Notes under the pieces: generated by a model
Database searches by the model: none
What the model was told of the DNA's origin: nothing
What the model saw: the letters and a program-made list of their open reading frames with translations, nothing else
Position numbers and translations under genes: made by a program
Source: Carettochelys insculpta
Lineage: Eukaryota > Chordata > Testudines > Carettochelyidae
DNA length: 64,000 nucleotides
Assembly: GCF_033958435.1 (NCBI RefSeq)
Contig: NC_134142.1
Location: 97,845,001 to 97,909,000 of the forward strand
Direction: 5' to 3'
In this document: piece after piece, positions 1 to 14,300 of the stretch
Position numbering within the stretch: position 1 is the stretch's first letter
How the letters are laid out: every line of letters starts with the position of its first letter

Positions 1-2199
1 GAGAACTGAAAGATGTAATAATGAAGATGTCTGGTGTGTGTCTTGCTCAGAAGTAAGTTCTGTGACCACTTCATATCTGGTATAGTAGTACCAGCCAATT
101 GGCATCCATGGATTTGTGAAACATTGGAAAATCTTTTTAATGTGTAAATATCTTAATAAACTGTCTCATTATAAATGGCACTAGCATGTACCTAACAAGA
201 CATACAACATATCAAAAGATCACAATATTTTGATGAACATGCTTTACTCCGAAGTGGCTAGAACTGGTTAAATAATACACAATTTTTTTCTTCAGATGCT
301 TGAATTTGTAAATGAATTAACTTTGACCACACTCATTTCAGTGTCCATGTTCTGTGAAGGAGTAAAGGATTTAGTTCTCTGGACAAATATTTTATGCTAA
401 TATTAAATATATATGAACAGGTATTTGCACAAGAAGTGCCTACACACATTTTCAATACGGAAACAGAAGAAATGACATGTGACTTCACTTGACCTGTTAC
501 AACTAAACCACACAGCTCTCATCTCTCAAATGGCAAACATTTATCAACCAAACCCAGAGAATAAAGACTTTTAAAAGTTATTATTCTTTAGGTAATTCTG
601 AACAAAGGCATTTAAAGAAAGCACAATTTACTTCTAAAGATTCCATAATCAGAAAGAACTTGCATTCACATACTTACAACCTACATATGCGACAACCCCT
701 CCCCAATTAAAACAAAATGGCTATATTCAAATACATGCCTTATGGGTTTTTCTCCATCAGCAGCGGGCGAGAAGTTTATTTGTCAGTAGGATGCAGAATC
801 CTCTGTCTGTGACAGCAGTGCCATTTGGAGGATGTTCCGTGGTTCTTTCTGGACAACTTGCTTCAGGGGAAGTTAAATGAAGCATTAGCAATAGGGTCTC
901 TCGCATGCTAAAGTAATGGTTCCCAAAATAAACCTTATTCCAAGCCCTGAGATACACAAGATTTATATAGCAGCAAGAGAGCTCAGCAGAGAGAGCAGCT
1001 ATCTTGCAGGCCATAAAAAGGTATAAGTTTTGTTTTAGTAAAAGCCACAGATTCATATTGCTTCTTATTTTGTCCAGATTAGTTCACCCATCCCTATTTA
1101 TGACATGCAAGGGTCACAAGCAGCATATTTTTGTAAAGACCTAAATCTATTGTACAGGAAGCAGGGGTAGGGGAGGAGGGACAGTAGCATAGTGCTATTC
1201 AAAGCTACTACATCCTGTGGCAGAAAACCTATTACAACATAAGTGGGAATCCAGGCTGGCACATAACATTATTTCTATGTTGTAATTCACTGCCACTTAA
1301 CGCATTTTTTTGTGGCTTTTATATGCAGTATCTCAAAATGCTCCATCAAAGGCTGGGAAAAATAACATTGTAAGATAGGATTAAAAGAAGAAAAAGAAAA
1401 AAGCAATACAGTGTCTCAGGGGAGGCAGAGAGTTTAGAGGGATGGGGCAGGGCAAGTGAAAGCCTGACCATTGGTGGTGATGTCTTAGGCAACAGAGACC
1501 AGAGCAGGGAAAGATAAATAATTAATGAGTCAGGGAGGTCTACAGAGAAATTCAGAAGTGTAATTTTGAATTGGGTTTGGCCATGGCTAGGATGTTAGCA
1601 GAGCATAATTTCCAAATGCAATACAGATTATGTAAGACCTCACAGCCCACAGGAATATAGCATTTCTAAACCATAGAGAGCAAACTCCAGGAGTGGAATG
1701 CTATTGTCATCCACAGGTACTCAAATAGTTGCTGAAAAGGAATGCAGGTTAATTTCAGTGGTGAAATTATAAATGGGACAGATTAAGTACCAAAATAATA
1801 GTCTGATTTGAAGGCATAATTGGAACAACTTTTGAGACATTAAATCTGTTTTTTAAGGCTCATATATAACCATGGCCAGAGAGAAATTCTTTTCCATTTG
1901 GTTTATGTCATTATCAGAATTATTGGACATCATCTTGAAATTGCACCAAAAATAAAACTTCTTCATATGTATCCTTAAATACAGTGAATACCATACATTT
2001 AAAACTATTAGAACTCCTCAAACATGTCAACATGCCCGCAAACCAAGAAATGAAGAGATCACTTTCTTTCAGTGGCGGTATCACCTTCTTTCAGTGGAAT
2101 TTCTCTAAATACATGAAAAGTACCTGGATATCCCATAATGATCTTGCAATATTTACATTGAGTTAGACATAAACATCTCCCTTTTCTCTCTCTCTTCAG
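1..2199. other. SLC5A8 intron, no exon seen
   Basis: AT-rich sequence before the first SLC5A8 exon in the window. I looked for the upstream transporter exon on the + strand and saw none. The small open frames here have no recognisable protein features. No repeat family I can name. Confidence 0.6.
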
Positions 2200-2329
2200 T
2201 GCACTATACCTTAATTTACTGGGACTCTGGATAATCCTAGTGTGCGCAGTCTTTTCAGGCTTAGTGATGTATGCCCATTTTAAGAACTGTGATCCTTGGA
2301 CTGCTGGTTTCATCTCAGCACCTGATCAG
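2200..2329 (+). CDS. SLC5A8: SLC5A8 coding exon (first in window)
   Basis: 130 bases, entered after a pyrimidine-rich tract ending CAG and left at CAG|GTACAA. The first base completes a split codon. It encodes a hydrophobic helix ([20 protein letters not shown]) and then an extracellular-type loop CDPWTAG..SAPDQ. The stretch to the left of it shows no further SLC5A8 exon. Confidence 0.92.
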
Positions 2330-5300
2330 GTACAAAACCAGTTTAATAGAGTAAATTAAAAGATATCAATTCGATCCTGATTCAAGAAGTCACTTAAGCA
2401 TGTGCAAAGTCAATGGGCCTGGTCACATGCTTACATCTGGAAAGGTACCTTGCTGAATTGGGCTCTATAATATGACAGTGGTTTTAAATTTTCCTGTGCC
2501 ACATATCAATTTTAGGTTTTTAATGTATGCCACAGTCAAACAACACTCTCACTTTTGTATCAGTTCAGTGGGGCTTAAAAGCTTCTCTTTGTTTTTGTTT
2601 TTTTCTATTAGAATTGAGGTGGCTGAAAGATGATTTCTGTTGAACTTGCTTTTGTGTAGCAATGTGGTTAGAAGTAGCTACTGGTATCCTGAGAGCTCAG
2701 ATGTCCCAGTTAACAGCCTTTTTTGTTCTGCATATTTATTTTCTCCTAGTTGATGCCTTATTTTGTCATGGACATATTTTCTTCAGTGCCAGGACTTCCA
2801 GGACTATTTGTTGCATGTGCATTCAGCGGAACCCTCAGGTTTGTGTCTGAAACTGGTTTTTCTCTAGAATGGGCCATTGCATATACTGGCTTGACTGTGC
2901 AAAATCAACAGTCCAGCAAAGAACCACACACTGATCAAAATGCTGAACATGAAAATGCAACATAATTTCACTTTCCTTTGTTCTAGCTAAGAAACACTGC
3001 ATCAATTTGTCTTTCTATATCAGACTCATGTTAGAACCTGACTATGCTTTGACAGTCGTATTTTCCTGTCTTCTTCAAATGCATTGAAGAACCACATTAT
3101 TAACACAAACAAGGGAGCAGAGAGATCAATGAAATAATAATGTCCTGTTTAAATGAAGCTCAGCCTGCTGAGCTAATGCAACTAGGAGGATTTAAAGTCC
3201 TTTTATTTGACTTGACTGGTACAATTAGGAAACCAAATGGAAGTCACAACCAGTGTTCTTTCTATTTTTTTCCATCCATGGGCAGAATAAAATTTGTTAT
3301 GTGCACCATTTGTAGAAACATATGCTGGCAGTGAAGGGTGCAATGGACTCTCTGCTAATCTTCTGGGTGGCAGCTGAATCTCTCCTGGGCGGCCACCCAA
3401 GCACTCAACTTACAGGGAGCGCTGGCCACAACAGTCAGTGGGGCTGACAGCTGCCGCAGGCCTCAGGGCAAAGTGGGAAGGGGCCTGACTCTGTGCCCAG
3501 AAGGCGGAGAAGGGGCAGGGCCTAGGACATTCACGCCTCAGTGCTGCCCAGATCACAGTGCTGGCTGCCTCCCCCCCAAGTCCTTCACAGCTGTGTGCAA
3601 TGACACTGCTGCTGTACTTTAAAGCAGCCTGGAGCTCCAGCTGCCACCAATGCTAAAGTAGTATTGGCAGCAGCCAGAGCTCCAAGTCCCTTTGAAATGC
3701 TGGGGGGGGGGGGTGAGGGGGGTGGAATTGTCCCCTTTGCCCTAACAACAGTATCCCAGGCTCAACATAAAATCAGTATGGAAATAATGTAAATACCTGG
3801 TCAAAGTAGGACAAAACAAAACTTTCTGCAGAAATCATTGTAGTTGCACTTTTTCCCTCAGGATGCTCAGGATAGTGGCTAATACTTGGTTTGTAAGCTG
3901 TGGTAACAACACCACCAGTATCATTGTCTTAATATTTCGGAATAGATGAGTCAATAGAATTGATATTTCTCATATGTACCCTGATTTTGCACAGGGAATT
4001 GAAGTGCCTTAAGAACGAGATGTAAACTATCCTATGTGTAAACAGTAGTTATAAGGAACCTCACTGGGACAGATTCTGATCAGTTGTTCCCAGAGCAACT
4101 CCAGTGAAGTCAGTGGATTTATACCAGTATAACAGAAGAAGGTGTTTGCTCATTACAGCTAGTTCACATTCTGCCACAATTTAAAGAATAAAACCCCTTG
4201 CTAAAAGGATCTCTCAAAACACATTTTCTATGTCCACCATGTATTTCAGTAATTTTAGTCACTATTTTTTGTGAAAATTGACTGCAGTAAGGTTGCATAG
4301 ATCTAGCTGGGTCTCACTTACTGCACACTGCTGGTGCTATGTGATCAATAATGAAATGAATTATAGTATTTGTACAGACTAACAAATTTATTTATTAGAA
4401 AATAAGTTTTTGTGGGTAACACCCACTGCTTCAGATTTTCTGATTGGGAGTGGACAATAAGAATCCAAGATTGATATAGCAGGAGGAGGAGGAAGGAAGG
4501 AAGGAGTGTGTGTTGGGGTTCCCCTGTAACTAATAGGGGTAGTGGAAGAAGTAAATTACCTGGGATTGGTGCCATTCCTGTGAATATCAAAGGTGGGAAA
4601 ATTGTCCTTGTAGTGGATACGATAACTGAGATCTCTGCTCTTTGTGAAGCTGCAGACTTACACAGCTGCCCCTCTGAGAGTATTTGTAGAGGGAGACATA
4701 ATTGAATGAGACTTAATTCATATAATTATTTTAGTAACTATGTTCTGCAGAATCCCCAATGGGGTTACCTGGCTATAACTGGTGAAAGATTACAGAACCT
4801 AATATACTACAGTGGCTGTATCTATAACAACAATTTCCCCTGGATTCCAGACTAAGTCAAGATTAACTCAGCATAAGCAAGTGTGTCAAAAGTATGCCCT
4901 GAGTATTTACATTTCTTATTTGGCACAGAATATGTGAAAGGAGGAACTATTATAGTTGTGGCAATATGTTCTGATGGATATATTGGCTAGTGTGAAATGA
5001 AACATTCTTTAGACAATTTTGCCAAATTGGATGTCTTTCAGTATGTGGTTTTCAGAAGAATATGATAGCAGCGCTTAATTCATGCCCTTTGAATTTTGCA
5101 ATAATGGTGTTCTTGTTTGATATTTTTGAGAACATGGTAAAGGTCTGCACAGTTTGGGCAACTGGAGTGTATGTATTCTGATAGTGTATGTATTCTATTC
5201 TGTTTGAGCGCCAAAACTGGCAAAAATGAAAGTCCCTGGTGATTGCAGCAACAATTGGAATTGACCCAATGTTATCATTCCTCATTGTTAAAGTCAGAGC

Positions 5301-8300
5301 AGGAGCTTGTGCTCATGACTTAGCCAATTTCAGTAAGTCTCAGGGTTGGGGCTTAATCTCTGTAGTCATTTAATCAGTTGTATAGTTTGTGATACCCACA
5401 ATAGAAAACATTTCAAGAAAATTATAAACAATATGATTCAGCTATTAATATTTTGCCAGCACATTTTATATTAGCATAATGTTATTTAGGGATGTTAGAT
5501 TAATAGAATTTTACATTATTGCAAATGTTTGTTTTACAGCACTGTGGCTGCAAGCATAAATGCTCTAGCAACGGTAACATTTGAAGATTTTGTCAAGGGA
5601 TGTTTGTCAAATTGCTCTGAAAAAATGAGCACCTGGGTCAGCAAAGGCTTATGTAGGTACAGTAGGTGGATCTTGTGCATATTTATCATAAAGCTACAAA
5701 TATTTTCTTAACCACATTCCTCTAGTCAAGAGCCCCTTTTCTCTCTATACATCAACACAAACTAGCAGTTTCAAAATGTTCATGATTATTTTGCAGTGAG
5801 GTCCTGATGTCACTTGCCTGAATGAGGCATTAATAAAAATGTGAAGGAACCCAGACTGTGACTCAATAAACAGGTGTATATGACTTCTTCAGCTCCTTTG
5901 TTTTCTTTCTGAAGTAAAATGCAGAAGTTATCCCATCTAGTTTCTGAAAAATGTAACAATGCTGAATTTCTCTCGAACCTATTTTCTGCTCACAGTGCTT
6001 CAAGATACTGCCTGCAGTGTCTTGCTTCATTTAGTATAATGAACATTCATACTATGAGAACAAAAGTCAGTGTTCTTGTGGAGTATTCAATATTGATATT
6101 TATGGTACTACTCATGTATTTGAATTTCAGCTGTTGTGTAACTGTTTGCAGGACTCTGACCAGAGTGGGTTGTTCTCCTAATATGAATTTTTGTCATGTT
6201 ACTTGAGCAAAGTTTTGCATGTACGTAATTATTTGTAGGATGAGAGCCTGTATTTGTGTGTATGAACAACGGATGGTGTCAAACACCTTTTAAAAGTTTA
6301 ATAAAGTTTTAGTGTTGAAACTACTGGGGAAGCTCAAGGAAAAGTCATTTGTGATACCTACAGAATGGCAACTATAAAACATTTCTAGCCTGTCTTAGAA
6401 GGTCATTTTTTGCTAATACTATAGCTGCATTGGCCCCAAGATATTAGTGACATAAGGTGGTTGATACAATATCTTCTATTTTATTTTATCTTCAGCTGGT
6501 GAAAGAGACAAGCTTTCATGCTTACACAGACCTCCTCTCCAGGTCAGCTTCTGAGAGCTCTGTAGCTTAAAAACTTGTCTCTTTCACCTGCAGATTTTGG
6601 TCCAATAAAAGGAGATTACTTCACCCTACTTTCTCCCTCTTAGAGGCTACGTCTACACGTGCTCCAAACTTCGAAATGGTCACGCAAATGGCCATTTTGA
6701 AGTTTACTAATGAAGCACTGAAATGCATATTCAGCGCTTCATTAGCATGCGGGCGGCTGCGGCACTTGAAATTGACGCGGCTCGCCGCCGCGCGGCTTGT
6801 CCCGACGGGGCTCCTTTTCGAAAGGACGCTGCCTACTTTGAAGTCCCCTTATTCCCATGAGCTGATGGGAATAAGGGGACTTCGAAGTAGGCGGCATCCT
6901 TTCGAAAAGGAGCCCCATCTGGATGAGACGCGCGGCGGCAAGCCGCGCCAATTTCGAAGTGCCGCGGCCGCCCGCATGCTAATGAAGCACTGAATATGCA
7001 TTTCAGCGCTTCATTAGTAAACTTCGAAATGGCCATTTGCGTGGCCATTTCGAAGTTTGGGGCACGTGTAGACACAGCCAGAAGGTCACTGTCAGCTTGA
7101 TATTTTTAAATAGTTGATATATAAAAAAATCAAGTTTCTGACAGTGTAGCCTTTAAATAATGTGCTAAATTTTAAAAGTATCTATGGAATATTTATATGG
7201 CTATTGCTGTTCTCCTACAGATTTTCACTATAACCATGTAAAACCCTAAACACACTCAGATCTTTTATCTCCATACATCTATCTGCTTGTTACCTCCTCA
7301 GTTTCTGCCTTTTTGCTGCTGTTACTTTAAACATCCTCTTGAAGAACCTGGGAAGGACATTCATCTGAGCTCCACCCAGAGCAATGTCGGAGAGCATTGT
7401 CATGCTCTTGCAGAAGATAGGACTGTGGTCAAACTGAACCCAATTGCACAGAAAGGGCTGTCGGATGCAAAACTTAAACAATCTGAAAAAAAATGGGAGA
7501 GGATTTTTTTTTGCTCACTTCCCTCCTTTTCACACAGAGATGGGGTTTTCAAATTATTCATCATCATCATCAATAACTGTGGGCTCAGTGCCCATTGGTG
7601 TCTGATGCCTCTCTCACTATTTCCTTCCATCTTTCCCTATCCAGTGCAGAGTGACTTAGTGCTAACTATTTAATGCTGGCTTTGAAAGAGGAACTCATGT
7701 TGGTCACTTCAATAAAATATGGTCTACTTTAAAAATCAAAGTCTGTAATGCAAAGTCCTTTATTCTATCTGAGGGAAAGAATAATAAACCCAATTAAAAA
7801 AAAGCAATTTTGGCATTGCTGACTGTTTTGAAAAAGTAAGCCCATATCACTGATCACTGACGCACTAGGGATTTCCGCTAATACTGTACTAATCATTAAT
7901 CTCTTTTAGGTGTTGTATTTGGCGTGCTATGTACTTCCATGGCTGCGGCAGCATCACTTCTGGGAGCAGTTGTGCAGGTATTTAAATATTCAGAAACTCC
8001 CTGAACACATAACTAAAGAAAAGTGATTATGTACCCGATTTGTTCTCTTTTTTGTACATCAGATCTTCTGTGAAAGATAAATTGTGTTGTTCAATGAGCA
8101 AATAAGCAGATTAAAAATAACAATATTAAGCTTTCGTAGCAGGATGAGTGCTTCACATAATCCATTTAGTGGACAAATCCTCAACACGTGAAGTCCATGG
8201 GAGCATGTGAGAGTCCTCTCTGATATGAAGTTATAGCTTAGTTTATGTATTGTCACTGCCCCATTCATGTTAAATTAACTTCTGTGTTCAGTAACAAAAA

Positions 8301-11300
8301 CAAAGGCAATCATTGCAATTCACTCTATAGTCAACCTATAGTTAGAAAGATTAAATACCAATCACAATGTTTCTTCTTTAACAATATTCTCACATTAGAA
8401 TTTGATGCATTTTGTAATTGTTATTAAAATGTTACAAAGCAGAAATCAGAGCTCTGCATACCCAAGAATGAGAACGTAAGCCAGGTGTTATAAGAATGAG
8501 ACTGTGGGTCTACCAAGTGACGTTGATGAGCCCTCAAAAATGCTTCTTGTGCATTTTTCCAACAGGCTTCACTCAGCATTCATGGCATGTGTGGAGGACC
8601 CATGCTAGGATTATTTACTTTGGGAATTGTGTTTCCTTGTGCTAACTGGAAGGTAAGAAGTGACTATCACTGTTTCAGTGAGTTTCAACTTAATGGTTCC
8701 TCATTTACATGAATTTCCTATTTTAATTGTTTAACTATTGTGCCTAGGAACCTTAGTAAAGGACCAGCGCACCATTGTGCTAGACACTGTAATACAGACC
8801 AAAACGTGCCCTGTTTAGAGCCTTCTTATTAGAGATTAGTGCAAACATATTCTCGCTCCCTTTATCAACGTTCCTCCATGGTGGACCTTGTTCAGAAAAC
8901 TGTTGATAAAATTCAGATGCCACTGCACTCCCTTCTGTGGCTCCTCGGAAATAACAAGAGCTCACCCATAGTGTGTTTTATGTTGGAGTTCTTACACCAT
9001 TTCAGAGTTAGGTGCATGTGCATCAAGCGGCTCCTTCCCAGTCTTACCCCACAGCACCCTCTTGAGAATAGGTTGTAAGGGGGCTCCTTGGCCTTGCATG
9101 ATCCATCTGTGCTGGGTTATTCCACATTACAGAATATCTAGTTCAGTCACCAATACATCATTTATAGATCTGAGTTTCCATAATCATACATGTGGGATGA
9201 CCGAGCATATAAAAAAGGGCCATTTAACTTCAAGCCAGTGTAACAAAAGAGTTACTGGAGCCTCTATAATCAAATCTACTCAACTTAGATTTTGGCTGAA
9301 TAAAGCCTTACTATATCAGACGCCATTACCAAGTTCTCATTCACCAATTAGCACCACTCACTGAGAATAGCTCCCTACTTTTAAAATAAGAGCTAACACT
9401 GATAGCTCAGACATCACTTTGTAGCAGAAGTCAACTATCTAATGGCAACCACTGTCTGTTTGAATTAGATCTCCCAACAAAATAGAGCAGTAAATGGACA
9501 AAAATAATTCCCTCTAGCTCTGTTCACAAGTCTATTAACATCTAGTCAGTATGGGCAGTGAAAAATGGTCAATATGCTTCAGGAATGGATTTTTGCCATG
9601 GTAAAATGTTCACTTTAAAAATGTAATCACTTTGAAGGAGCTGCACATGGGAACAATAGTTTTTACAAGGAGCAAACAGGGTGGTTTCTGAGCAAATTTT
9701 CAGTTCTGGGTTTTAAAGGAGATATCATCCATTCAGTGTGCAGCAAGCAGGAATACAGACTTTTCATTCGTTGTCATGGCTGATAACAGAGTAGGTTGGC
9801 ATTTTTCAGACTTCAAACTATGGATAAAATTTCAAGTTTCAGTTAAAAAGGAGGAGTAAAAAGTCATGACAGTGCTCCAGCCCAATTTTTGACATACCAA
9901 ATATGGTCTGATTCTGCACCCTTGAAGCAAATGGGAGTTTTCCAGTGCAGAGCCAAACTACTGTCACCTGATTTCATATGTATTGTTACATATTTCACTT
10001 TCTCTAATAACGTATCTTGCTTTATTTAAGGGGGCCATGGGAGGCCTATTGACTGGGATCATCACAGCATTTTGGGTTGCTATTGGAGCCTTTGTATATC
10101 CAGCACAACCTTCAAAGTCCCGTCCTCTGCACTTATCAACAGCCAACTGCACCCTGGCTAATAACACAGAAATGATAACTACACTGGCTCCTACCCTGGA
10201 TCCAATGAGGTATTTTCCATTAATTTTTGTGTGGCATTGCCACCATGTAAGTTTTGGAAATTAACATTCTGTTCTTTAAAGGTATGTACCCCATGACATC
10301 AGTCTGGACTACAGGAGCGCTGTCCAAGTTGTATGAAATATCAGTGGTCTGAGGGCATGCTAATGGGCAGCAAATTGGGGCAACTTCCCCAAATTCTGCC
10401 CTTTGGAAAGTCCTGAATTTTGCAGCTGCAGCAGCCACAGGCAGACACCTAATCAGCACCTCCCTCTTTTCCTTCCTTCAAGCTCCTCCTATCAACCAGT
10501 GGGCCCTGCTGATCAGCACTTTCCCATCCCTCCAGTGCCTACCATCTGCCTCAGACAGCTGTTTCATGGCATCCAGAGGCACTGAGTGGGGAGGGGAGAG
10601 GAGAAATGGCACATTGCACTTGGGGGAGAGGCCAGAACTGGGAGGGGAAGAGCGGGACAGGAGAAAAAGAGTGGAGTGGCGGTAGGGCCTGGGCAGAGCT
10701 GGGAAAGAGAACTTTCTGGAAGAAACTCGGTGCCTATGTCCCAGGCGGCCTGCACCCCTTGCAGGTGGCCCTGGCTGCTGGTCTCCTGTCAGCTGGATGA
10801 TCACATGATGCATGTTTTTCTCCAGGTGCTACATAACATGAAGGATAGCTTAAAATACACTGAATACAGCCCTAGTATTTTCTTTACATACTAACAATTA
10901 GGTTTATGGGGCAGGTGGGGACATCCTGGGTCATGGAGTATGGTACTTTGCTACTGCAGGCAACTCTGGCATATGAACAGATTGCTGTAGGGATGTTCCT
11001 GGATCATGAATAGGTATGTGTGAGGAGAGTGTGTCCATAAGATGATCTATGATGTGGTCTATCTTGTGAAAAGCTTTTGAGTTTGATTTGAGTTACCATG
11101 GTCCTTAGGGTCAGGTTGAACTTACAGTGAGGTCAATGGGAAAGCCATCCATTGACTTCAGTGGGAGTTTCAAAGGAAAACATGCTCAAGAAACAAGGAA
11201 CACCTTCAAGATACACACAGCTCTCTAGCTAGCGTTAAGAAAAGGCCAAGCCAAGTACTACTAAGAGACTAACTGAGTAAATTGCACTTTGGCATGATTC

Positions 11301-14300
11301 CAGAAACACGTTGGGGTACATCTGTAATATAGAAGAGGTGTGAGGAGATTGGCTTTTCATACAAAAGAGAAGTAGAGTGTGTGACTCGAGCATGACAGAG
11401 AGATGGAGAAGTTAGATGTTAAATATAAAAGGCTGGTTAAAAGACTCAAAAGGTCTTTTATACAGAAACTGTGGTGCTGGTGTTAATTACACGCACCCAG
11501 CAAAAGGCAGAATTGCTGCTTAGAACCTTACATGAGTGCGCCTTGAACTATCTGAATTTATAACCACTCAGAAAGGAGAGAGTGATGAGCAGAAAACCAC
11601 TTGCCCATTGCAGTTTTTGTAACACATGCATTTCTATCCATGACCATTAGCTAGAAGCAAACTATTTTTTAAAATGCTAGCACTATATGGCCCAAATGCA
11701 CTTTTAGGCATACTTCCCTACGACAACCAATGGAATACATGCTCTACTCTTTATGTTGTATATATGCGGATATCTAAGTATAAATCTGTCTCCTACTTCT
11801 CTGATTTTGGAATGATTTTTTTACCTGAGACAAGATAGTTTTACCATTCATAGAAGGGCATTTAAAAGTCATTGGCAAGCTTTGCTAACTTATTCTTCCT
11901 CTCTTGTTGTGCTGCTATAGGCCTCAACTGGCAGATTCCTGGTATTCTTTGTCCTACCTTTACTACAGTGCTGTAGGCTGCTTAGTGTGTGTTACTGCAG
12001 GCCTTCTGATAAGCTTTTTAACAGGTTGGTTGTTTGTTAAAAGTGTTTTTGGGGGGAGCAGGGTTGTTCTTTTTTGGAGGGGGGTGGTCAGATCTGACAG
12101 AATCAATTGTTTTAGGATTTTGCAGGTATGGACAAGGTTGCACACTTGAAACCCATACACTAATTGGAAAGCCGTGGAGATAAAACTGGGCCACTTGATT
12201 CTGTCTGGTCTATAGATTCTTACTCCGTGATGCTTCCCAAGGATATTCTAGAGGTGGATAAACAGCCATAGAGGACAGATTACAGGCCTTAAGGGCGTCT
12301 AAAACTGGTGTAACTATGGGACCACAGCAGCTGCTGGGATTTAAAGCAGTGCATAGTCTATTCTAAGTTATGCTGCAGAGCAGTTCAGCCTCCAGTGGTC
12401 TTAGGATCAGACAATGGTGCAAGTAAACCAAAGTTCTTACTGCTACAGGAGAGTGAGGACCTATCAGCGGAGGGGGACCAAGTGATATCCCCATGTGACC
12501 CCACATAACTCCATCCCCCGCCCCCAGCTCAGGACTCCATGGACTTCCCTCTCCTCTCCTCGTCCCATCTCACATTACCTTTTGCGACCGGGAGGGGGAG
12601 GGCAGTACAGCAGCTGGAGGAGCTGCTGGGGGTTCTGCTTCTCCCAGGAGGGAAGGAAACAGAAGTCTCAGTCCTGCCGTTGTGCCTTTGTACAGGGCCT
12701 GAGGATGGGGGTGGGAATCCTGCTTCTTTTCTTGCTGGGAGGGGGAGCAGGGAAAGGAGGAGAACTCCCAGCACTCACTCCTCCTTCATGTCTCAGACTG
12801 ACAGAACTGGGCCCCGGGGCAGGGAAGGGCTAGGAGCAGCACAACAGCTGGGAGCTGTCAGGGCTTTGCGGGTGGACTCAGTGAGGAAAGATGCAGCGGG
12901 GAATGGCGCAGAACACCAGCAGCTCCTCTGGCTGCTGTACTGGCTGCAGCCCTGCCCCCTCAGGCCCTAGCCCTGTACTCAGAGATGTGGCAGCCAATGG
13001 AGGGGCTGGGGATGGCTGGGATTCTTTCCAGGACACCTGACCAGCTAAAAATAACTTGCCTCGATGGCATACAGGTCCACTTGCACCATTGCGAACAGAA
13101 TACAGAAACATGGTTTCAGTCCACCTTACCCTATCCTCTCAGGTGTTTTGACATGAATGTGGTCCAGCTGAGCAATGCCTGTTTTTATTAAAAAGACAAG
13201 CAAATCATCAAAATGACACAAACAGATCTATGCATATAATCTCTTTCCTGGTATTTGCATAATTAATACGCAGAGATGCTCATCTGACACCTTCTCCCCA
13301 ATATACCCCTACATAAGATCAATACAAAAACTCGAAATGGATATTTCTTTCTGGCACATGGATTATTCTCTTTGAAACCATGATAACTGTGATTCACTTG
13401 GGGAAAGAGGATGCACACAAAACATGAAAGAACCACCTGCCCTTGCTTCATCTCTTTTCTTGTCCATTTGTTCTCTGCTGAGTACACACATGAATGTCCT
13501 TGGAGCATTCCTTTAACAACTACCTTGTTCTTCCCAGGCCCTGGTAAAGGCGAAGATGTGCAGCCACTGTTAATACGTCCTATCTGCAACCTGTTTTGTT
13601 TTTGGTCTAAAAAATACAAGAAATTATGCTGGTGTGGAGTGCAGCATGACAGCACCACAGTCCCTGTGAGTCTATTTCATAAAAACACAGCGCACTACAG
13701 TATTAGGCAGTGCATGCTATGCAAAGTATTTGATAAGCTAATCAGAGTTGGGCTTCAAAATTCCTGCTGCACACAGTAGAAGGGGCTGTATACAATGAAG
13801 TGGAACTCAGAACAGAATTGGAAAACAAAAATCAAACTGACTCTGCTTATTATTTAACCACCAACCAGGTTACAGTATGTCCCTGTTAACCAGGTGCAGA
13901 TGGATCACAAAATCTAGAGGAAGAAGCCCTGCTAGTGAAGTCAATGTACCTTGTAGTGCATCATATAATCCCCTTACACATCAACAGACATCATGTCAGA
14001 TACTATATCTAAAAGTCTAAGAGGAGAAGTCAAACAAGGCATTATTTAATATTTTAAAGACGCACAAACAAAGAAGAAAAAGGCACTAGTCTTCCTAAAA
14101 CTTCTTAAAAACACACCTGCAGGTTTGAATTAGGGTAATGTTTTCAAAATATCTAAGTGACTTATCAGCTTAAATTCAATTTTGACACATGACACAGTCA
14201 TGTAAGAGCTAAAGTCCTATTGACTTTCATTGGGCTTGCCTACACTACCACGTTCCTTCGAAGGAAGGATGGTAATTAGGGTGTTGGGAGTTTACTAATG

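Noticed and set aside
1..2199. Upstream SLC5A8 exon
   Set aside because: No + strand stretch between an AG and a GT encodes recognisable transporter sequence in the required phase.
6645..7079. CRISPR-like array or bacterial attachment site
   Set aside because: The repetition is one long inverted repeat without spacers, in a eukaryotic intron.
7287..7673. 128-codon open frame on the + strand
   Set aside because: Lies in an SLC5A8 intron, no recognisable domain, reads through T-rich and CAT-repeat sequence, and has equally long frames opposite.
12539..12970. 143-codon open frame on the + strand
   Set aside because: Low-complexity GC-rich intron of SLC5A8, with overlapping frames on both strands, no motif and no splice logic.
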